Below are positions 46,742-58,729 of a stretch of DNA of 64,000 nucleotides, piece after piece (within the stretch, counting starts at the first letter, position 1; each line of letters begins with the position of its first letter). The notes below the pieces were generated by a model. That model was not told the DNA's origin, searched no databases, and saw only the letters and a program-made list of their open reading frames with translations. This stretch comes from Marsupella aquatica (lineage: Eukaryota; Marchantiophyta). The DNA is taken from assembly GCA_973895155.1 (NCBI GenBank), contig OZ316893.1, positions 5,828,001 through 5,892,000 of the forward strand, read 5' to 3'. Position numbers and translations under genes: made by a program.

Positions 46742-47888
46742 TGCCAAATGTAGTGTGGAGTCGCCTTCCGACAAGAAATAAATGTCGAATGCTCAGATGT
46801 GGGGTGTGAAAATAAGGCCAAAAATGAAAGTTGGTGAATTTTGAAACTGATCACTCCTATGTGTAGCCCACAAGGTAACGCTCCAAATTTTGAAAACGGT
46901 TTGTCAAATGGACTCTCGAGTGCCAAGAATTTTTACTCCAACCGGAGGGGGGTTAAAGATGAAATAATTACCCCTCGAGGGAATCTCTTATGCCAAAGAT
47001 TCCACTAGTATACTTTTTCAGAATCAAACACACCAATACTTGCCTAGCTTCCTCAAGTACGCCTCTCCAAAAGTTGAAGTTGATCCGATTTTATTTGCCG
47101 CTCAGAATCTTTGACCTTCGGTAAAAATTTAAGCCTCTGGAAAATAATCTTTTCGGGAAATTTCGTCCACCCTTGTACAGCCCATGTGGGGGACTTCACA
47201 GGGGGCACTTCCCCCTGCCCGAGCCCTGTCGAGCCTAAAAGGCCTCCTCAAAGTTTTCGACCTCCTCGCACGTCCGCGGAAGTCGCGACTACTCACGGCA
47301 GAAAGTACCCCTCGGCGGATTCACTCAAATTCCCGTCTCAGTGTTTGACGAAATCCAATTTTGATTTCAGATTCAGAAACTAGACTTCGAGGGCATCAAG
47401 ATTGATATAAAGAACTCGCAAAACGGTGGAGTAATGAGGGAGAAACAATTCGGTGAAAGTGACTGATATTAAGTTATTCCCCATAGCCAAAATTTTGAGC
47501 TCAAAAAATGAGAATTGAAATTAAGATTGGTTCTCAACCGTTTAACGGAATTCAACGATGTTGATATCAAAACGTCTAGAAAGACAAGGCGCTCAAGCGT
47601 ATCTCAGTTTCAAGTCCCAATAGAATAATCAAAAAGACTGATCTGAGAAATTGACCTTATCTCTTGCCCGATAACGTAAATTGAAAACCGTCACTTACAA
47701 TTGTTTCCGTTTCTGACCTCAAGCTTTCACTGCTTCACTGAAATGAGCCCCTAGTTGTGTGCTCCACACTTGTGAGAAGATTGAGTCTGATCTTCTTTCA
47801 ATAGCTCCGCTCCGAAGAGGAAATCATCCGCTGTTCGCTTTGCTTGAAGCAAGTTCTATGAAGTTCCTAATCGACTGAAAAAATCTGA
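46742..47888. other. Untranslated leader of the copia element
   Basis: About 1.15 kb between the PBS and gag on the minus strand. No conserved protein is seen. Such leaders hold packaging signals that cannot be recognised from sequence alone. Confidence 0.6.
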
Positions 47889-47900
47889 GCTCTGATACCA
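47889..47900 (-). promoter_or_regulatory. Primer-binding site for initiator tRNA-Met
   Basis: The minus strand reads tggtatcagagc two bases after the 5' LTR. It pairs over 12 bases with the 3' end of initiator tRNA-Met including CCA, the standard plant copia primer. The tRNA gene at 3829-3900 in this window encodes a matching 3' end. Confidence 0.95.
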
Positions 47901-47902
47901 AT

Positions 47903-48226
47903 TGTGGGGAGAAATCAGATCAGGAAAAACACTCCAAACATACACGTGCTCAATAGTTACGTGGTTCACTTCAAGGTTGGCTTCATCCACGGGAAGACCA
48001 AGCTTTATTAGCGGTTATATGTCTACTCAAGCATCACCATAGCTCTCATCTCTTCAAGCTTTCATCTCTTGTTATATCACTGTGTTCTCTCTTGAGAACT
48101 CTCTTGTGTGTTCTCACACCACATAGAAGTTGAAGAGATAAGGACCAATCTCTTCAACTAGGGTTTACTCTAACCCTAGTTAACATATTAACCATAGTTC
48201 AACCCAAGACTGAGTTAACCTCTACA
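47903..48226 (-). repeat. 5' LTR of the copia element
   Basis: 324 bp, TG...CA, about 97% identical to the left LTR by eye. Differences are mostly transitions. It carries the same inverted telo-box-like pair at 48156-48165 and 48172-48181. As the 5' LTR of a minus-strand element it would hold the promoter. Confidence 0.95.
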
Positions 48227-48231
48227 GAGAG

Positions 48232-50031
48232 AAAGTGCTCCCAATCATGCAGTGGGAGTCCTGCCCACATCAATTCTACTTTCTAAGTCATGCAGCCGGC
48301 TACTGCCCCTACAATCTTACTTTTTATAAGGCAAGATTTTCATTCCTTATAATGGGCTTATATCAAATTGACCATGTGAAGTTTCATTACACTAGACTAA
48401 ACATACTCCTGCACCTCTCATCTCAGACAAGGAATCCATGCACACTTGTTTTCAATTGATATAAAAAACAGGATGGAAAAATTTGACCAACCCAAATTAT
48501 ATGACTTTTTCTGAATCAGGGTCTAAAGCCAAACTAGCCAGCTTTTTGGATTTGTTTTTCCAAAATTTAGAATTCTATTAATAAAATTTACTACTAGTTT
48601 AAGATTTGTTTCTATCCTACATGGAAAAGAAGAAAATCAAAATTAGATATGACTGAGAAAATTGTAGAAGAAGAAAACCTATCTTTTTTTTCAATTTGAT
48701 GTTTTATTATACCCACCCTTAGTCCACGTAAGAATGTAGACGGTGTTTGGAGGGGGGATCACATTAATTCCATTCATTTTTTTAGGAGGATGAGAAGGGG
48801 ACAACCCTGTATCAGCCAGAACATGCTCCCTGCGCACTACATGCCTGCTTCCTAGGGTGCATACTTGTCTATTATACAAGAGTTGCATACAGGGGGCAAT
48901 AATAATATTTTGTGTGCTTTTTCTATGCATTGAGCTCTACATTTAGAACCAATAAAATATCATGTATTTTATCACACCCGATGTGCCATTTTAGTGGAAC
49001 TTAGACCCAGCACTTCCTACCAGTATTAGTCGCAATGTCAGCCTATCCAAAATGACAATTGTTGCCCATAATTGTAATTGTGAAGGCGAAAACAACAACA
49101 AGGTTGTAATGACAATTTTGGAATGCACTATCATTTTACTGCAGGAATTAAAGCATGTATAATTGCTTTATTAACAGGGAAGCTTAGTACATACGTCCCC
49201 ATATTATGTTCAACCCGTTATTTGCACCATGAAACACAATTGGAGAATGTGAGATCCTGAAGCAAGGCTCTTTATAAACTTAAGGGCATAGTCACTTGAC
49301 TTGGTGTCAGTCTACTACTACTACTACTACTAAACACTGACCTCAAGATGTCGACCATCAATTCACTATTTTCTGAGCTTTTCAAAATTTGCCAACTTTT
49401 TGGTAGCCCAAATTCTGTAGATTTCTGATTTTTATTCTGTGTAAAACAAAACTTGAAATCAGATCCAAAAGATGGAGAAGAATATACAAGGAATCAAATA
49501 CAAAATTAGAGAGTGCTATATGGTCAATCCACCTGTCAGTGTTTCGTCTTACTAAGAAATTTTGTCACATATTTTTAATTTTTGTATCACTTGTATAATC
49601 CATATTTTTGATTACTCCCTAGTATTTTTATCTTCCTATACTAGAACTCTCTCCTCCCCACTACATTTAGTTTTCAGTGCAAATTATACTTTCAAACCCA
49701 TTAGCAGATTTTTTTGGAATTTCTTGCAATTCTAGTGCATGAGAGAGAATTAGTACTTTAACTTTTATTTACCAAACTTTATGGGTTTTGTTGTCATTAC
49801 TTAGGGCGGGGTATCTTTTAAACCTTATGTGTGTTAAGGTAAGAATGAGAATCAGTACTGTATAATCTGGTAATGGTTGTACATATAGTGGTGCCGGTCC
49901 GGTGACTGGCTGTAAATGGTAACATTACACCGGTTAAATTATAGTCCTTTAGTCTTAGAAGCGTCAGCCAGAAGTTAATCCAGGGTATTTAGGGAGCAGC
50001 ACGCAAGGACCGGTAGCAGTTCATTGCATCC
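48232..50031. other. AT-rich spacer between the two copia elements
   Basis: No gene is seen. A (CTA)n run lies at about 49313-49331. Base composition shifts to higher GC near 49870, shortly before the candidate LTR. Confidence 0.5.
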
Positions 50032-50038
50032 TGTTAGA

Positions 50039-50647
50039 ATGGTGGAAAGGCTAGAATTAGGAGAGGCGACGATCATCGCGATTAGTGGCCGGATAGGAGT
50101 AGAGTTCTGTTATGAAGGTTGCGATGGCTTTCTAGCAAATGGCAAGGTCTGTGCCTTAGGCACAAGGGCTCGACAGAAAAGACAAGAGGGGACCGACATG
50201 GGAACCCCTATTAGCCGAAATCGAGTAGGGCATAGGTGTAAACCGCTAGGCGAAGGAGTGCTTATGTTTATGTTCACCATTCGGGTGAAAGAAGGGAGTT
50301 GTCGTGTCTGGGATGAGGCCGGGCAACAATTGTTTGGAATGAAGGGCGAAGAGTTTCGTCAGCAATTCACGACCAGCGGGGCCATTGAGGGATTCTGCCA
50401 AAATGTCATGCGGAAGAAGTGGAATCTGGTACTAAGGCGGGATAACAACCGCGATCAACGGATTGCATGGCGATTAATCACCGCCGGTCAAGTAATCGTC
50501 GCCAACAAAGCGACTACCGCTAAGGAAGGGGACGATAACCTAAATGTCGTTTCACACTTAGCAGAATTGGCGATCGAAAGTCCGGAAGCTTCCAGTTCAG
50601 GCGCCATCAAAGAAGAGAATCAAAGGCGTCGTTGCACAGTTCAGTAA
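50039..50647 (+). CDS. RPA large-subunit C-terminal-domain-like ORF
   Basis: A 202-codon ORF from ATG 50039; upstream in-frame codons lack an ATG. It resembles the C-terminal DNA-binding domain (DBD-C) of the replication protein A large subunit: a Cys-containing insertion (CYEGC ... VC ... HRC) comparable to the RPA zinc ribbon, then the OB-fold strand and motif MFTIRVKEGSCRVWDEAG followed by QLFGMKGEEF. Next come NLVLRRD and RIAWRLITAG, which match the last strands. RPA binds single-stranded DNA in replication and repair. RPA-like genes are carried by plant Helitrons, but Helitron ends were not recognised here. The ORF sits inside the candidate LTR on the strand opposite to the copia genes. 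N-terminal RPA domains are missing. It may be a captured fragment. Confidence 0.5.
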   Translation: MVERLELGEATIIAISGRIGVEFCYEGCDGFLANGKVCALGTRARQKRQEGTDMGTPISRNRVGHRCKPLGEGVLMFMFTIRVKEGSCRVWDEAGQQLFGMKGEEFRQQFTTSGAIEGFCQNVMRKKWNLVLRRDNNRDQRIAWRLITAGQVIVANKATTAKEGDDNLNVVSHLAELAIESPEASSSGAIKEENQRRRCTVQ

Positions 50648-51512
50648 CCACAAGAATCTTCTTGACATGTAAACACGGTTCTTGGCTCGCTCATCGTTCT
50701 TGGCAGGAGACAGTTAGAGTTTCTTTGCAGATTAGCGCAGGAGACCACGGCTGAAGGGCGAACCGTCCAACTGAAGTCGGCGCGCCCCGGAAAGTAGTTA
50801 GAAACCTCAGCAAAGACGGACGCGAGGCATAGGTATTTAGAGGCTGTGGAGCGCTAGGCGCTCTGTCACTTTTTGCTAGGAGCTTGGTTGAGAGGTAGAG
50901 CCGGACTCACCTCAAGATTACCAGCGTTTTGTATTAATGTCCCTACTCATTTTGAGTAGTTTTCGATTATAAAGAGATGTGTATGAATGCAATAGAGTGC
51001 AGAGGAACTTTGTTACCTTGTGCTTGAGCGGTGAGTAAGAGTCCAGAGTCAACGTTGGAAGAATGTTGTGAATCAAGTCAGAAGAAGCAGTAACTTTGAA
51101 AGTCATTCGAAGAAGGAGAGGCATTCGTGATTAATACTGAGAGTCGAGGAGTGCGGTTATGGGAGTTCGCACGAAGTACTCATTAGGAACATGTGTTAAG
51201 TCGATTAATCGTAAATCGCTGGGATGAATGGAAATCGTCTCACTACGAGTGAGGACCTTACGGTTTAGCACGTTAAGGTAGCGATTTAACAGACAACTCG
51301 TGGGAAGCAAGGTCTGGTTGGAGATTGTGTGTATCCAGGATGTGACCTTGGTCGTCGTACACCTTCAACATACAGGGTCAACCGTTAAATTGGGGTTCCT
51401 ACTACGAATACCTCTATTTAAATTGCTTGATTTAGCCAAAGATAGATCGATTGCCAGGAAGGCCGATTGAGGGACAGCAGGACCTAACCCGGTCACTGCT
51501 ACTATAACAACC

Positions 51513-51833
51513 ATGAATGTAGACAGTAAGGTGGACAAGCCTTGCTCCTTGATTAAGTTAAGACCACTGGAATTGTGGATCTGTTCCATCGGTTCCCACC
51601 TGATTACCCGAGCGTTACGCCAGGAGAGTATTCCCATCTGTTTAATTACTTACCGCTATTGGTGTGGGTTTATCGAGATCATCTACAGGGAGGGTCTGGT
51701 GTTGACTGAAGCAGTCGTGCCCAAGAGGTGGAAGGAAGAGTTAGACATTATAGAGCACTTGGTAGGATTCACTTACGGGGACTATATAGAGGAAGAGGGG
51801 AGTACCCCGCTAGAAGGTCGGTTGATCGTTTAA
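51513..51833 (+). CDS. Unrecognised 106-codon ORF in the candidate LTR
   Basis: The ORF follows the RPA-like frame on the same strand and contains WKEELDIIEHLVGFTYGDYI near its end. I do not recognise a family. It could be the remains of a captured gene or chance. Confidence 0.2.
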   Translation: MNVDSKVDKPCSLIKLRPLELWICSIGSHLITRALRQESIPICLITYRYWCGFIEIIYREGLVLTEAVVPKRWKEELDIIEHLVGFTYGDYIEEEGSTPLEGRLIV

Positions 51834-51940
51834 GCGGGAGATACTGCAAAGAAGGCAGTTAGACGTCCGTTAATCGCAAGTCAAACTGGGCGTTTAACAC
51901 TGGCTGGTCTGGTCGTCCGGTCACCAGGTAGAGTCTAACA

Positions 51941-51950
51941 CTCCCCTTTG
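51941..51950 (-). promoter_or_regulatory. Polypurine tract of the second copia element
   Basis: The minus strand reads caaaggggag directly before TGTTAGACTC, a normal copia PPT and LTR junction. Confidence 0.7.
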
Positions 51951-52249
51951 GATATATAGTGACAATTATATAGACAACATAGACTATACCTATTATATCA
52001 TGTTCATAGGAAATACATGATATAAGTACAAGCGAGATAGACTACCTCGTTAAAAAACCTTTATCAACTCTAGCTTAGTAAAAACTCTACCAGTGTAGCA
52101 GAGAAAAATATGAGTGCTAAAGGAAAAAGAGTGCAGCCTAACAGTCCTCGTCGTAATAAATGTCAATATTAAATAAAGTTAGATGTTATGGTAAATCTAG
52201 CTTTAATATCTGTCTCAATAGTAGGTCGTCAGCATCATGTCATCAACAG

Positions 52250-53761
52250 CATCAATCATCATGTGGAGTAGCAGCTTCCACGGTCATCATGCGTCGCACG
52301 CTCCGCAGTCCAATCGCCTGGCAGTGTCGGTGATGAACTAATGGTGGTAGTGATTTGGTGAAGAGATCTGCACAGTTGTCTGCACTTGAAATCTGCAAAA
52401 TGTTGATCTCTTTTCCATGTAACTCGTGGGTGTAGAAAAACTTTGGAGCTATATGCTTCAGGCGATCGCCTTTGATGAATCCTTTTGTGATCTGCTGTAT
52501 ACATGCTGCGTTATCCTCAAAAATGTTAGTAGGCTTCGTTAGTGGTGGTAGGCCGCATTTGGTGTTGATATGGTTTATAAAGGATCGTAACCAAATGGCT
52601 TCACGACTAGCCTCATGTAGAGCTAAGATTTCTGAGTGATTCGATGAGGTTGCTGTTAGGGTCTGTTTCACGCTTTTCCAAGAAAAAGCGGTACCCCCTA
52701 TGGTAAAAATGTATCCAATTTGGGATTTTGCGGTATCAGTGTCGGAGAGATATCCGGCATCCGCATATCCTATGAGCTTGTGGTTTGCACCGAATGGGTA
52801 AAATAACCCGGTATCAATGGTTCCATGTAGATATCTAAATACGTGCTTAACTCCGTTCTAGTGTCTGGTTGTGGGAGTTGCAGTATGTCTAGCTAGTAAG
52901 TTAACTGCAAATGCAATGTCTGGTCGTGTCTGATTTGCTAGATACATTAATGCTCCTATCGTAGAAAGGTATGGGGTTTCTGGTCCTAATAGTGGTTCAT
53001 GCTCTTCGTGCTTGCAAAAAACATCAGTATTGTTTCTAATGAACGTACAACCATTGGTGACGTCAATGGGTGTGCTAGGTTCATATTGAACTATTTTAGG
53101 ATCTTTTCAGTTTGTGTGGTTTGATGGAGCATCATGCCAGTAGGTAAGATCTCCAGTTGTAATCCTAAGCAAAAGTTTGTATGTCCAAGGTCTTTCATCT
53201 CAAATGTTGATTTAAGACTAGTAATAGTATCTTCTGTAATTTGGGGTGTCATCTAAGTCATCAACATAGATAGAAATGATGACATATTCGTCATCCACAT
53301 GTTTAATAAATAAACATGGTGTAATGGCATCATGGGAAAAACCCATGGCAATCATTTCATCAGTAAATCTTTGATACCATACTCTGCCACTTTGTTTCAG
53401 GCCATATAATGCCTTCAACACGCGGATAGCTAGTCCACGGCGAGTATTCCGTACGGTTGACACAACGGTGTCGTTATTATGAGTTACGTGTGTAGATGAC
53501 ACATGAGGTGTAACTTGATATAATTGTTTTATAATCTTATGTAAATATGGGATATGCGATTTAGCGCCTTGCTCGGTGATATTGTTCCAACTCGGGAGGT
53601 GATTGCATGTATAGACAAGTGTCTAAAGTTCCATATAGATATGCGGTTGCAACATCCAGTTATCGCATTTGTAGTTTATGGAAAATGGCAAATCCGATAA
53701 GGTATCGGAATGTTGTGCTATCCATAACCGGTGAGTAAGTTTCATCGTAATGAATTCTCGG
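52250..53761 (-). pseudogene. Copia-2 reverse transcriptase (C-terminal part) and RNase H
   Basis: The RT motif LKALYGLKQSGRVWYQRF and the catalytic SIYVDDL lie at 53218-53502. RNase H ends with TSSNHSEILALHEASREAIW, FEDNAACI and ADLFTKSLP at 52252-52671. In-frame stops, for example near 52860, and frame changes break it. The 5' end of RT continues at 57110 on the far side of a 3.3-kb insertion. Confidence 0.88.
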
Positions 53762-53766
53762 TTGTT

Positions 53767-56700
53767 AACAAGAAGCCTTAAAGGGTGAGTAACAAGCCCA
53801 AACTCTAAGCACTCTCGTAAAAAAATTGCAGAAACAAAGAAAATGGCAAAAAAGTGGCCAAAAATACTACCTGTTTATTGACAAAATTATAAAACAAATT
53901 GAAAGTATTAAAATGACACACTTTTTTCACCATCTCCTAATTACAAAATGATCTCAACTTACTTTTGATAAAATTACTACCTATAATTTTACTATGCCAT
54001 TTTAGCAATTTTTACCAAAACATGATTTGTATTTTTAACAAACAATCAAATTACCTCCATAATTCATTAGACTTGGGAAAAATTCAAATTCATAAAATAT
54101 GATCTCTTTTTGACTCTCCAACATGCGCCCCTTCACTCTTTGAGGAAGACTTTTCAATGGAAGATGATATCTCCATAAATTCACCACCTACGCTTCCAAA
54201 TGTACCCGTTCTGATCCAAATCAGATCACTCAATGGCTCCTCTTTTACTCTCAACCTGGCTCTCAACATGCCTGAGTTTGATTTGTTAGGCAACATCTGA
54301 ATTTCACAAACATATTGACCCAACTGGGCTCCCCCAACCTCTTCTTGGGGACCTCTTCCAAATTCTTATTCTTCCCCTTCAAGTTAATTTCTTGATATTG
54401 ATTGGCTTCCAATCTCAGCCAAATGATGCAAGTGTGCCCGGGTGACCTTCTTGTGATGATCCTTTCCTTGCCGGAATTATTTGCAGCCTCAGTAGGTCTT
54501 CTTGTGTCCCCGCTTGTGTCAGCGCTCTTACACCTTCCTGGAATTTGAGAGATGTCAGATGACCATATTCACTCTCTCCCCTTGGTGCTTGTTGCAACGC
54601 TTGACCTTTCCAAAATGCACAACAATCTGGTTTTGAGACAGGACTTAGTGTTTTTAGAAACTTGTTACAATCGGTCTTCATGAATTCATGAGTCCGCTTT
54701 CTCAACTGTCCACTATCTTGAAGACCCTTGAGTCGGACACCCAAATTAACACTAGTCTCAACCACATGGGATAGAACTTAACGCCCGGGGAGGCTAGTGC
54801 TCTCAAATGAGTGAGAAGAACTTAATGTAGACAAAACACACAAAAGAGCAAAAACCCTTTAACTTGAAACAAATGAAATAACATGTTTTCATGAATAGAG
54901 GACGCCTATTTGAACTTAATTGGTCCTTTCTCTAATTTAAATGAATAAGAAATGCTTAAATCATTTTTCAATAATTAAGCCAATCATTTCATGACATAGA
55001 TGAACAAGTCAAGGAAAAAGTTGAAAAAATTATATTTCCAAAAGTTTTTTATGACACAACACTTTATTAATTAGTCTTCTTGGCTACTAGGTGGTATCTT
55101 AGTCCTTTGACTTTTTGGCTTGTTGGGCAACTTAGGGCTTCTTTGGGCCTTTTCCCTTCCCCATACCTCCCTTTACTAGATTGCTCAATTATTAATCTCA
55201 CAATATTGTTTGGACTACCCAATCCAGTTTACTTGGAGAAATAAATCATTTTTAGGTTTGCATTCCCAAGTTTCATGAGGATAAACATTGGCATTAAAAA
55301 CCCATATGTTTTTGCCCACCAGTAAAAACCCATATGTTTTTACCCACCAAGATACGTACTTCCATGACTCATGATTGGAGAGTTTGTCTTGTTGACCTAC
55401 TGTTTCCATATGCTTTTTGGAATATTGGCATTTGGAGCACTTTTTGCTTTTATTTCACCATATTTTTTGCATTTCTTGAGATTGAGTGGTTTGTCTTTAT
55501 CCCCTTTTCTTTCACTTTTGAAGTCTTTCTTTTGGCTATTCTGGAGATTCTCTCCCTAAGATACCTTATTCTCTTTCATGAATTCATGAAGGGGCTACCA
55601 CCTGGGAAACTGAGAAACCAAAAGCTTCATGAATTCATGAAGCCCAAAACTGGTTGTGACAAAATACAAAGGGCAAAGACTGTGTTGCAAGCTCAATGAC
55701 CTACAAAGGGCTAGGGTAGCCAATTGGCTATGGCAAAGGAGGCTGCGGCCTGGAGAGGGCTATTGCCCCTCACTTAAGCTCAAGTCGCATCAAGGTGCTG
55801 TCATCAGCTGCCGATTGAGGTCAGGCCTAATTTATGGTCTGGGAACGACTGCTAATCTCTGCTGTCGCCTTCAAAATCCTGAAGCTGAAATTTTGAATTC
55901 CTGGTTTGATGTTGATGCTTTGATTGCTGGATTTCACCTGAGTGTTGGACTTTGATTTCTCAGATTTGGTTATTGAATGAGCTTCTACTGTGATTGACTG
56001 CTACTTGAATTAGCTGTGGTAGACTCTGATTCCAATTAGGGGAGATAGCCACAAAGGATCAGGGATAATTTGTGAAAAATTGAGCTTGAGAGCTAGATCT
56101 CAATCGAGCAGACCTAAGGATTGAAGGGGGAGCGAGTGGAGGATGGGAGAGGGAGCAAGGGAGATTGGAATGGGATTGATAAGGATTGGAAGGGGATTGG
56201 AAGGGGGGCCATTTAGGGATTGGAGGAGGGTGGACAATCGACCGTCAGGGGAACGATCAACCATCAGAGGGGGATGGAGCACCGGAGGAGGGCAGTCGAG
56301 CATCAAGGGGATGATCAAACATTGGAGGGGGAGCGGTAAAAGATCGGGGGGGAGGGTTTAGGATTGGGGAAGGGTTTCACTAATCAGGGACCAGGGGAGG
56401 GCCGATCGGGAATCAAGATTGATCCAGGGAGGATTAAGGGTTGACCAGGCCTGGTCTGGGTCAAAAATGAGTCCAAGGTGGGTGGATTGGGAGCAGAAGC
56501 AAAGAGAACTATCGAGCTTGGGGGAACTAACTGGAGGGAGCTAGGAGGATCAGGTAGCTTCTTTCAGGTGAGAACCCGGCTTCATGATTTCATGAAGCCA
56601 GGTGGCTGCCCAAATCAAACTCGATGTACATTTCAATATTGGTATGGATCAAGAGAGTGGGGAGGACGTGAAGCGCACCAGAGTAGAGGGTGCAACAGAA

Positions 56701-57104
56701 GATGTAACTATTGAGCTAGCTCGGATTGAAGCAAGGATCTTCTAGAAGTGGAGAGGAGGTTAGAGAAGCCTTAGATTAGTTGAGTTGCATTGTATTTAGA
56801 GATTTAGTGGACTTAGATGCACACCTACAATGGATAGTGGCATTCTACTTAAGATTTTGAGTTTGCACAAACTCAGATCAAAGACCGTAAATTTTATGTT
56901 TGTAATTAAGTATGGATTTGTTATTTTTGGTAATTGTGAAAATGATGTTGAAAATATCCCAAGATTTTCATTGAAAGAATTATAATAGCAAAGTTCACAA
57001 AACATGTTTCATTTTTATATGTTTTTTTAAAGCACTTTTGGAAAAATCATGAAAATCTTGAAAAAGGAATTCGGGCCTTGGACTCATCCCTTAAGGCTCC
57101 ATGT
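53767..57104. mobile_element. 3.3-kb TIR element nested in copia-2 reverse transcriptase
   Basis: The insertion is flanked by TTGTT (53762-53766 and 57105-57109). Near the ends are inverted segments: gaagccttaaagggtgagt on the left, and the complement of ggagccttaagggatgagt on the right. Removing the insert plus one TTGTT rejoins RT in frame. No transposase was recognised in any frame. Four palindromes of the type gcttcatgaattcatgaagc occur inside (54676, 55574, 55624 and 56579). A purine-rich block of imperfect repeats fills about 56060-56500. Superfamily unknown; a 5-bp duplication with imperfect TIRs does not settle it. Confidence 0.75.
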
Positions 57105-57109
57105 TTGTT

Positions 57110-57974
57110 GGGTAAATCCTTTCCCTATCAGACGTGCTTTGTAGCGTACAACTTTGCCTTTATCATTTCTTTTGCGGACGAATGTCCACTTGTAGCCAAT
57201 GAGGTGTACGTCTTACGGTGTTGGCTCGACTGGGCCAAAAGTGTGTCTGCTTAGTAGGGAATCTAATTCTCCATTGATAGCTTTCTGCCATTCAGGCCAA
57301 TCTGGTCTGTTTTGGCATTCTAAGATGGATATTGGTTCTGGTGTCTCGTCAGTGATATGTGTTGCCACCATTAATGCAAAAGCATCCTCTATTGAAGTAG
57401 TATTTCTATCCCACATCGTACCGGTGTGTGCGTAGTGGATAGAAATCTCTTCATGAGTTGTGGATTCGGTATGATCGACATTAGGTGAAGGTGGTATAGA
57501 TGAACCACGCCTTCTTGGTTGTTTATCCTTTGATCCCAAGGGTCTACCACGTTTGGCACGAGGCTGGGATGTATTTGCTGGCTCACTTGATAATTCGATG
57601 CGAGCAGATGCTCTCGCAGCTGGAATATGTGAGCGGCTAACTTGTGATGTATTGACGAAAGCGTCGGGAAGATCTTCCACAATCTTGTGGAGTTGCAAAA
57701 TTCGTTGAACTTCTTTCTCCCCTTGATTGGTTCTAAGGTCTTGCCAAAATGGCGAGTATCTTTCCCACTCCAAAGGTGGTTGTGGGTGTTTAGGGGTTAT
57801 TAATGATGGATAAACATGTTCATCGAAATAACAATCTAGGAATCTAGATTTAAAGATGTCGCCGGTTGTAGGCTCCATATATCGGATTATGGACGGAGAG
57901 TCGAATCCGATGTATATTCCCAACTGCCGTTGGGGTCCCATCTTGGTTCGTTTGGGTGGAGTAATGGGGACCAT
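57110..57974 (-). pseudogene. Copia-2 integrase C-terminal linker and RT N-terminus
   Basis: The frame at 57213-57974 contains RQLGIYIGFDSPSIIRYMEP and FKSRFLDCYFDE, the conserved zone after the copia integrase core. It continues to PEWQKAINGELDSL, the start of RT. Conserved RT residues (YKARL, GFTQQ) then continue past a stop to the TTGTT duplication at 57105. Confidence 0.88.
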
Positions 57975-58130
57975 TACTTGACATCCAAATGAACGAAGAT
58001 GTGATAGGTCAGGTTTGATACCATTAGCGATTTGGTATGGGCTATAGGTATTAAAAGCCGATGGGCGATATTGAATTAATGCATTAGCCTGTAATATGGC
58101 ATGTCCCCATGCTGAGACGGGGAGTTTCGA

Positions 58131-58688
58131 CTATATTAGTAGTGGGCGTGCAATGAGCTGAAGGCGTTTAATGACAGCTTCAGCTAATCCATTCGGGAAA
58201 TGCACGTGGGGTACAGGATATTGTACGTCTATGCCAAGTGATGTGCAAAAGTCATCAAATATTTCAGATGTGAATTCCCCTGCATTGTCCACCCTGAGTG
58301 TCTTAATGGGGTGATCTGGGAATTGTGCTTTCACGCGCAAGATTTGCGCCAAAATGCGAGGCATAACCATGTTCCTCGTTGAAAGCAGGGTCACATTTGA
58401 CCATTTAGTGGATGCATCGATTAATACCATAAAGTAACGGAAAGGTCCGCTTGGTGGGTTAATTGGCCTGCAAACATTTGCATGGATTATTTCCAAGAAT
58501 TGGGGTATTTTAGTTGGCAATTTTGATGTCGTGGGCCTTGTTATTAGTTTACCACGTGAGCATGCAGTGCATGGGGTGCTCGCTGGAATGTGGCGTGTAT
58601 TGATTGGAATGCCTCTTGAGTTCTTAATGATTTTGGTTAGCATTGATTGGCCGGGGTGGCCGAGGCGTGCATGCCAAAGCGCATGCAA
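58131..58688 (-). pseudogene. Copia-2 GAG-pre-integrase and integrase core, first catalytic Asp lost
   Basis: GAG-pre-integrase: [17 protein letters not shown] and CTACSRGK. In the core, the first catalytic position reads IIHANVCRP, where the family has Asp, so it is Asn here. The second Asp (LRVDNAGEFTS) and the Glu (NGLAEAVIKRLQ) are present. The change would disable strand transfer. Confidence 0.88.
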
Positions 58689-58729
58689 TTTGCTTGTGTT
58701 GGCATTGTTATGCAGGCATTCAATATGAG

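Larger units (their letters stand above)
41375..48226 (-). mobile_element. Complete Ty1/copia LTR retrotransposon with two nested MITEs
   Basis: This 6.85-kb element on the minus strand has two 324-bp LTRs beginning TGTGG and ending TACA. It is flanked by GAGAG, with a PBS two bases inside the 5' LTR and a PPT next to the 3' LTR. Domain order on the minus strand is gag, zinc knuckle, protease, GAG-pre-integrase, integrase, reverse transcriptase, RNase H, the copia order. Subtracting the two nested elements leaves about 5.9 kb. By eye the LTRs differ at about 10 of 324 positions (~3%), so the insertion is moderately young. Coding regions carry stops and frameshifts, so it is non-autonomous now. 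Confidence 0.95.
50032..51940 (-). repeat. Candidate 3' LTR of the second copia element
   Basis: The right edge ends gagtctaaca and is directly followed by a polypurine tract (51941-51950 on the complementary strand). A TGTTAGA at 50032 gives a 7-bp terminal inverted repeat with TCTAACA, so the segment would be a 1909-bp LTR. The left edge is less certain because no second LTR copy is in the window to compare. Confidence 0.4.

Noticed and set aside
56143-56714. Gly/Arg-rich plus-strand ORFs
   Set aside because: They arise from a purine-rich repeat block in a nested element. The low-complexity translation is a composition effect.
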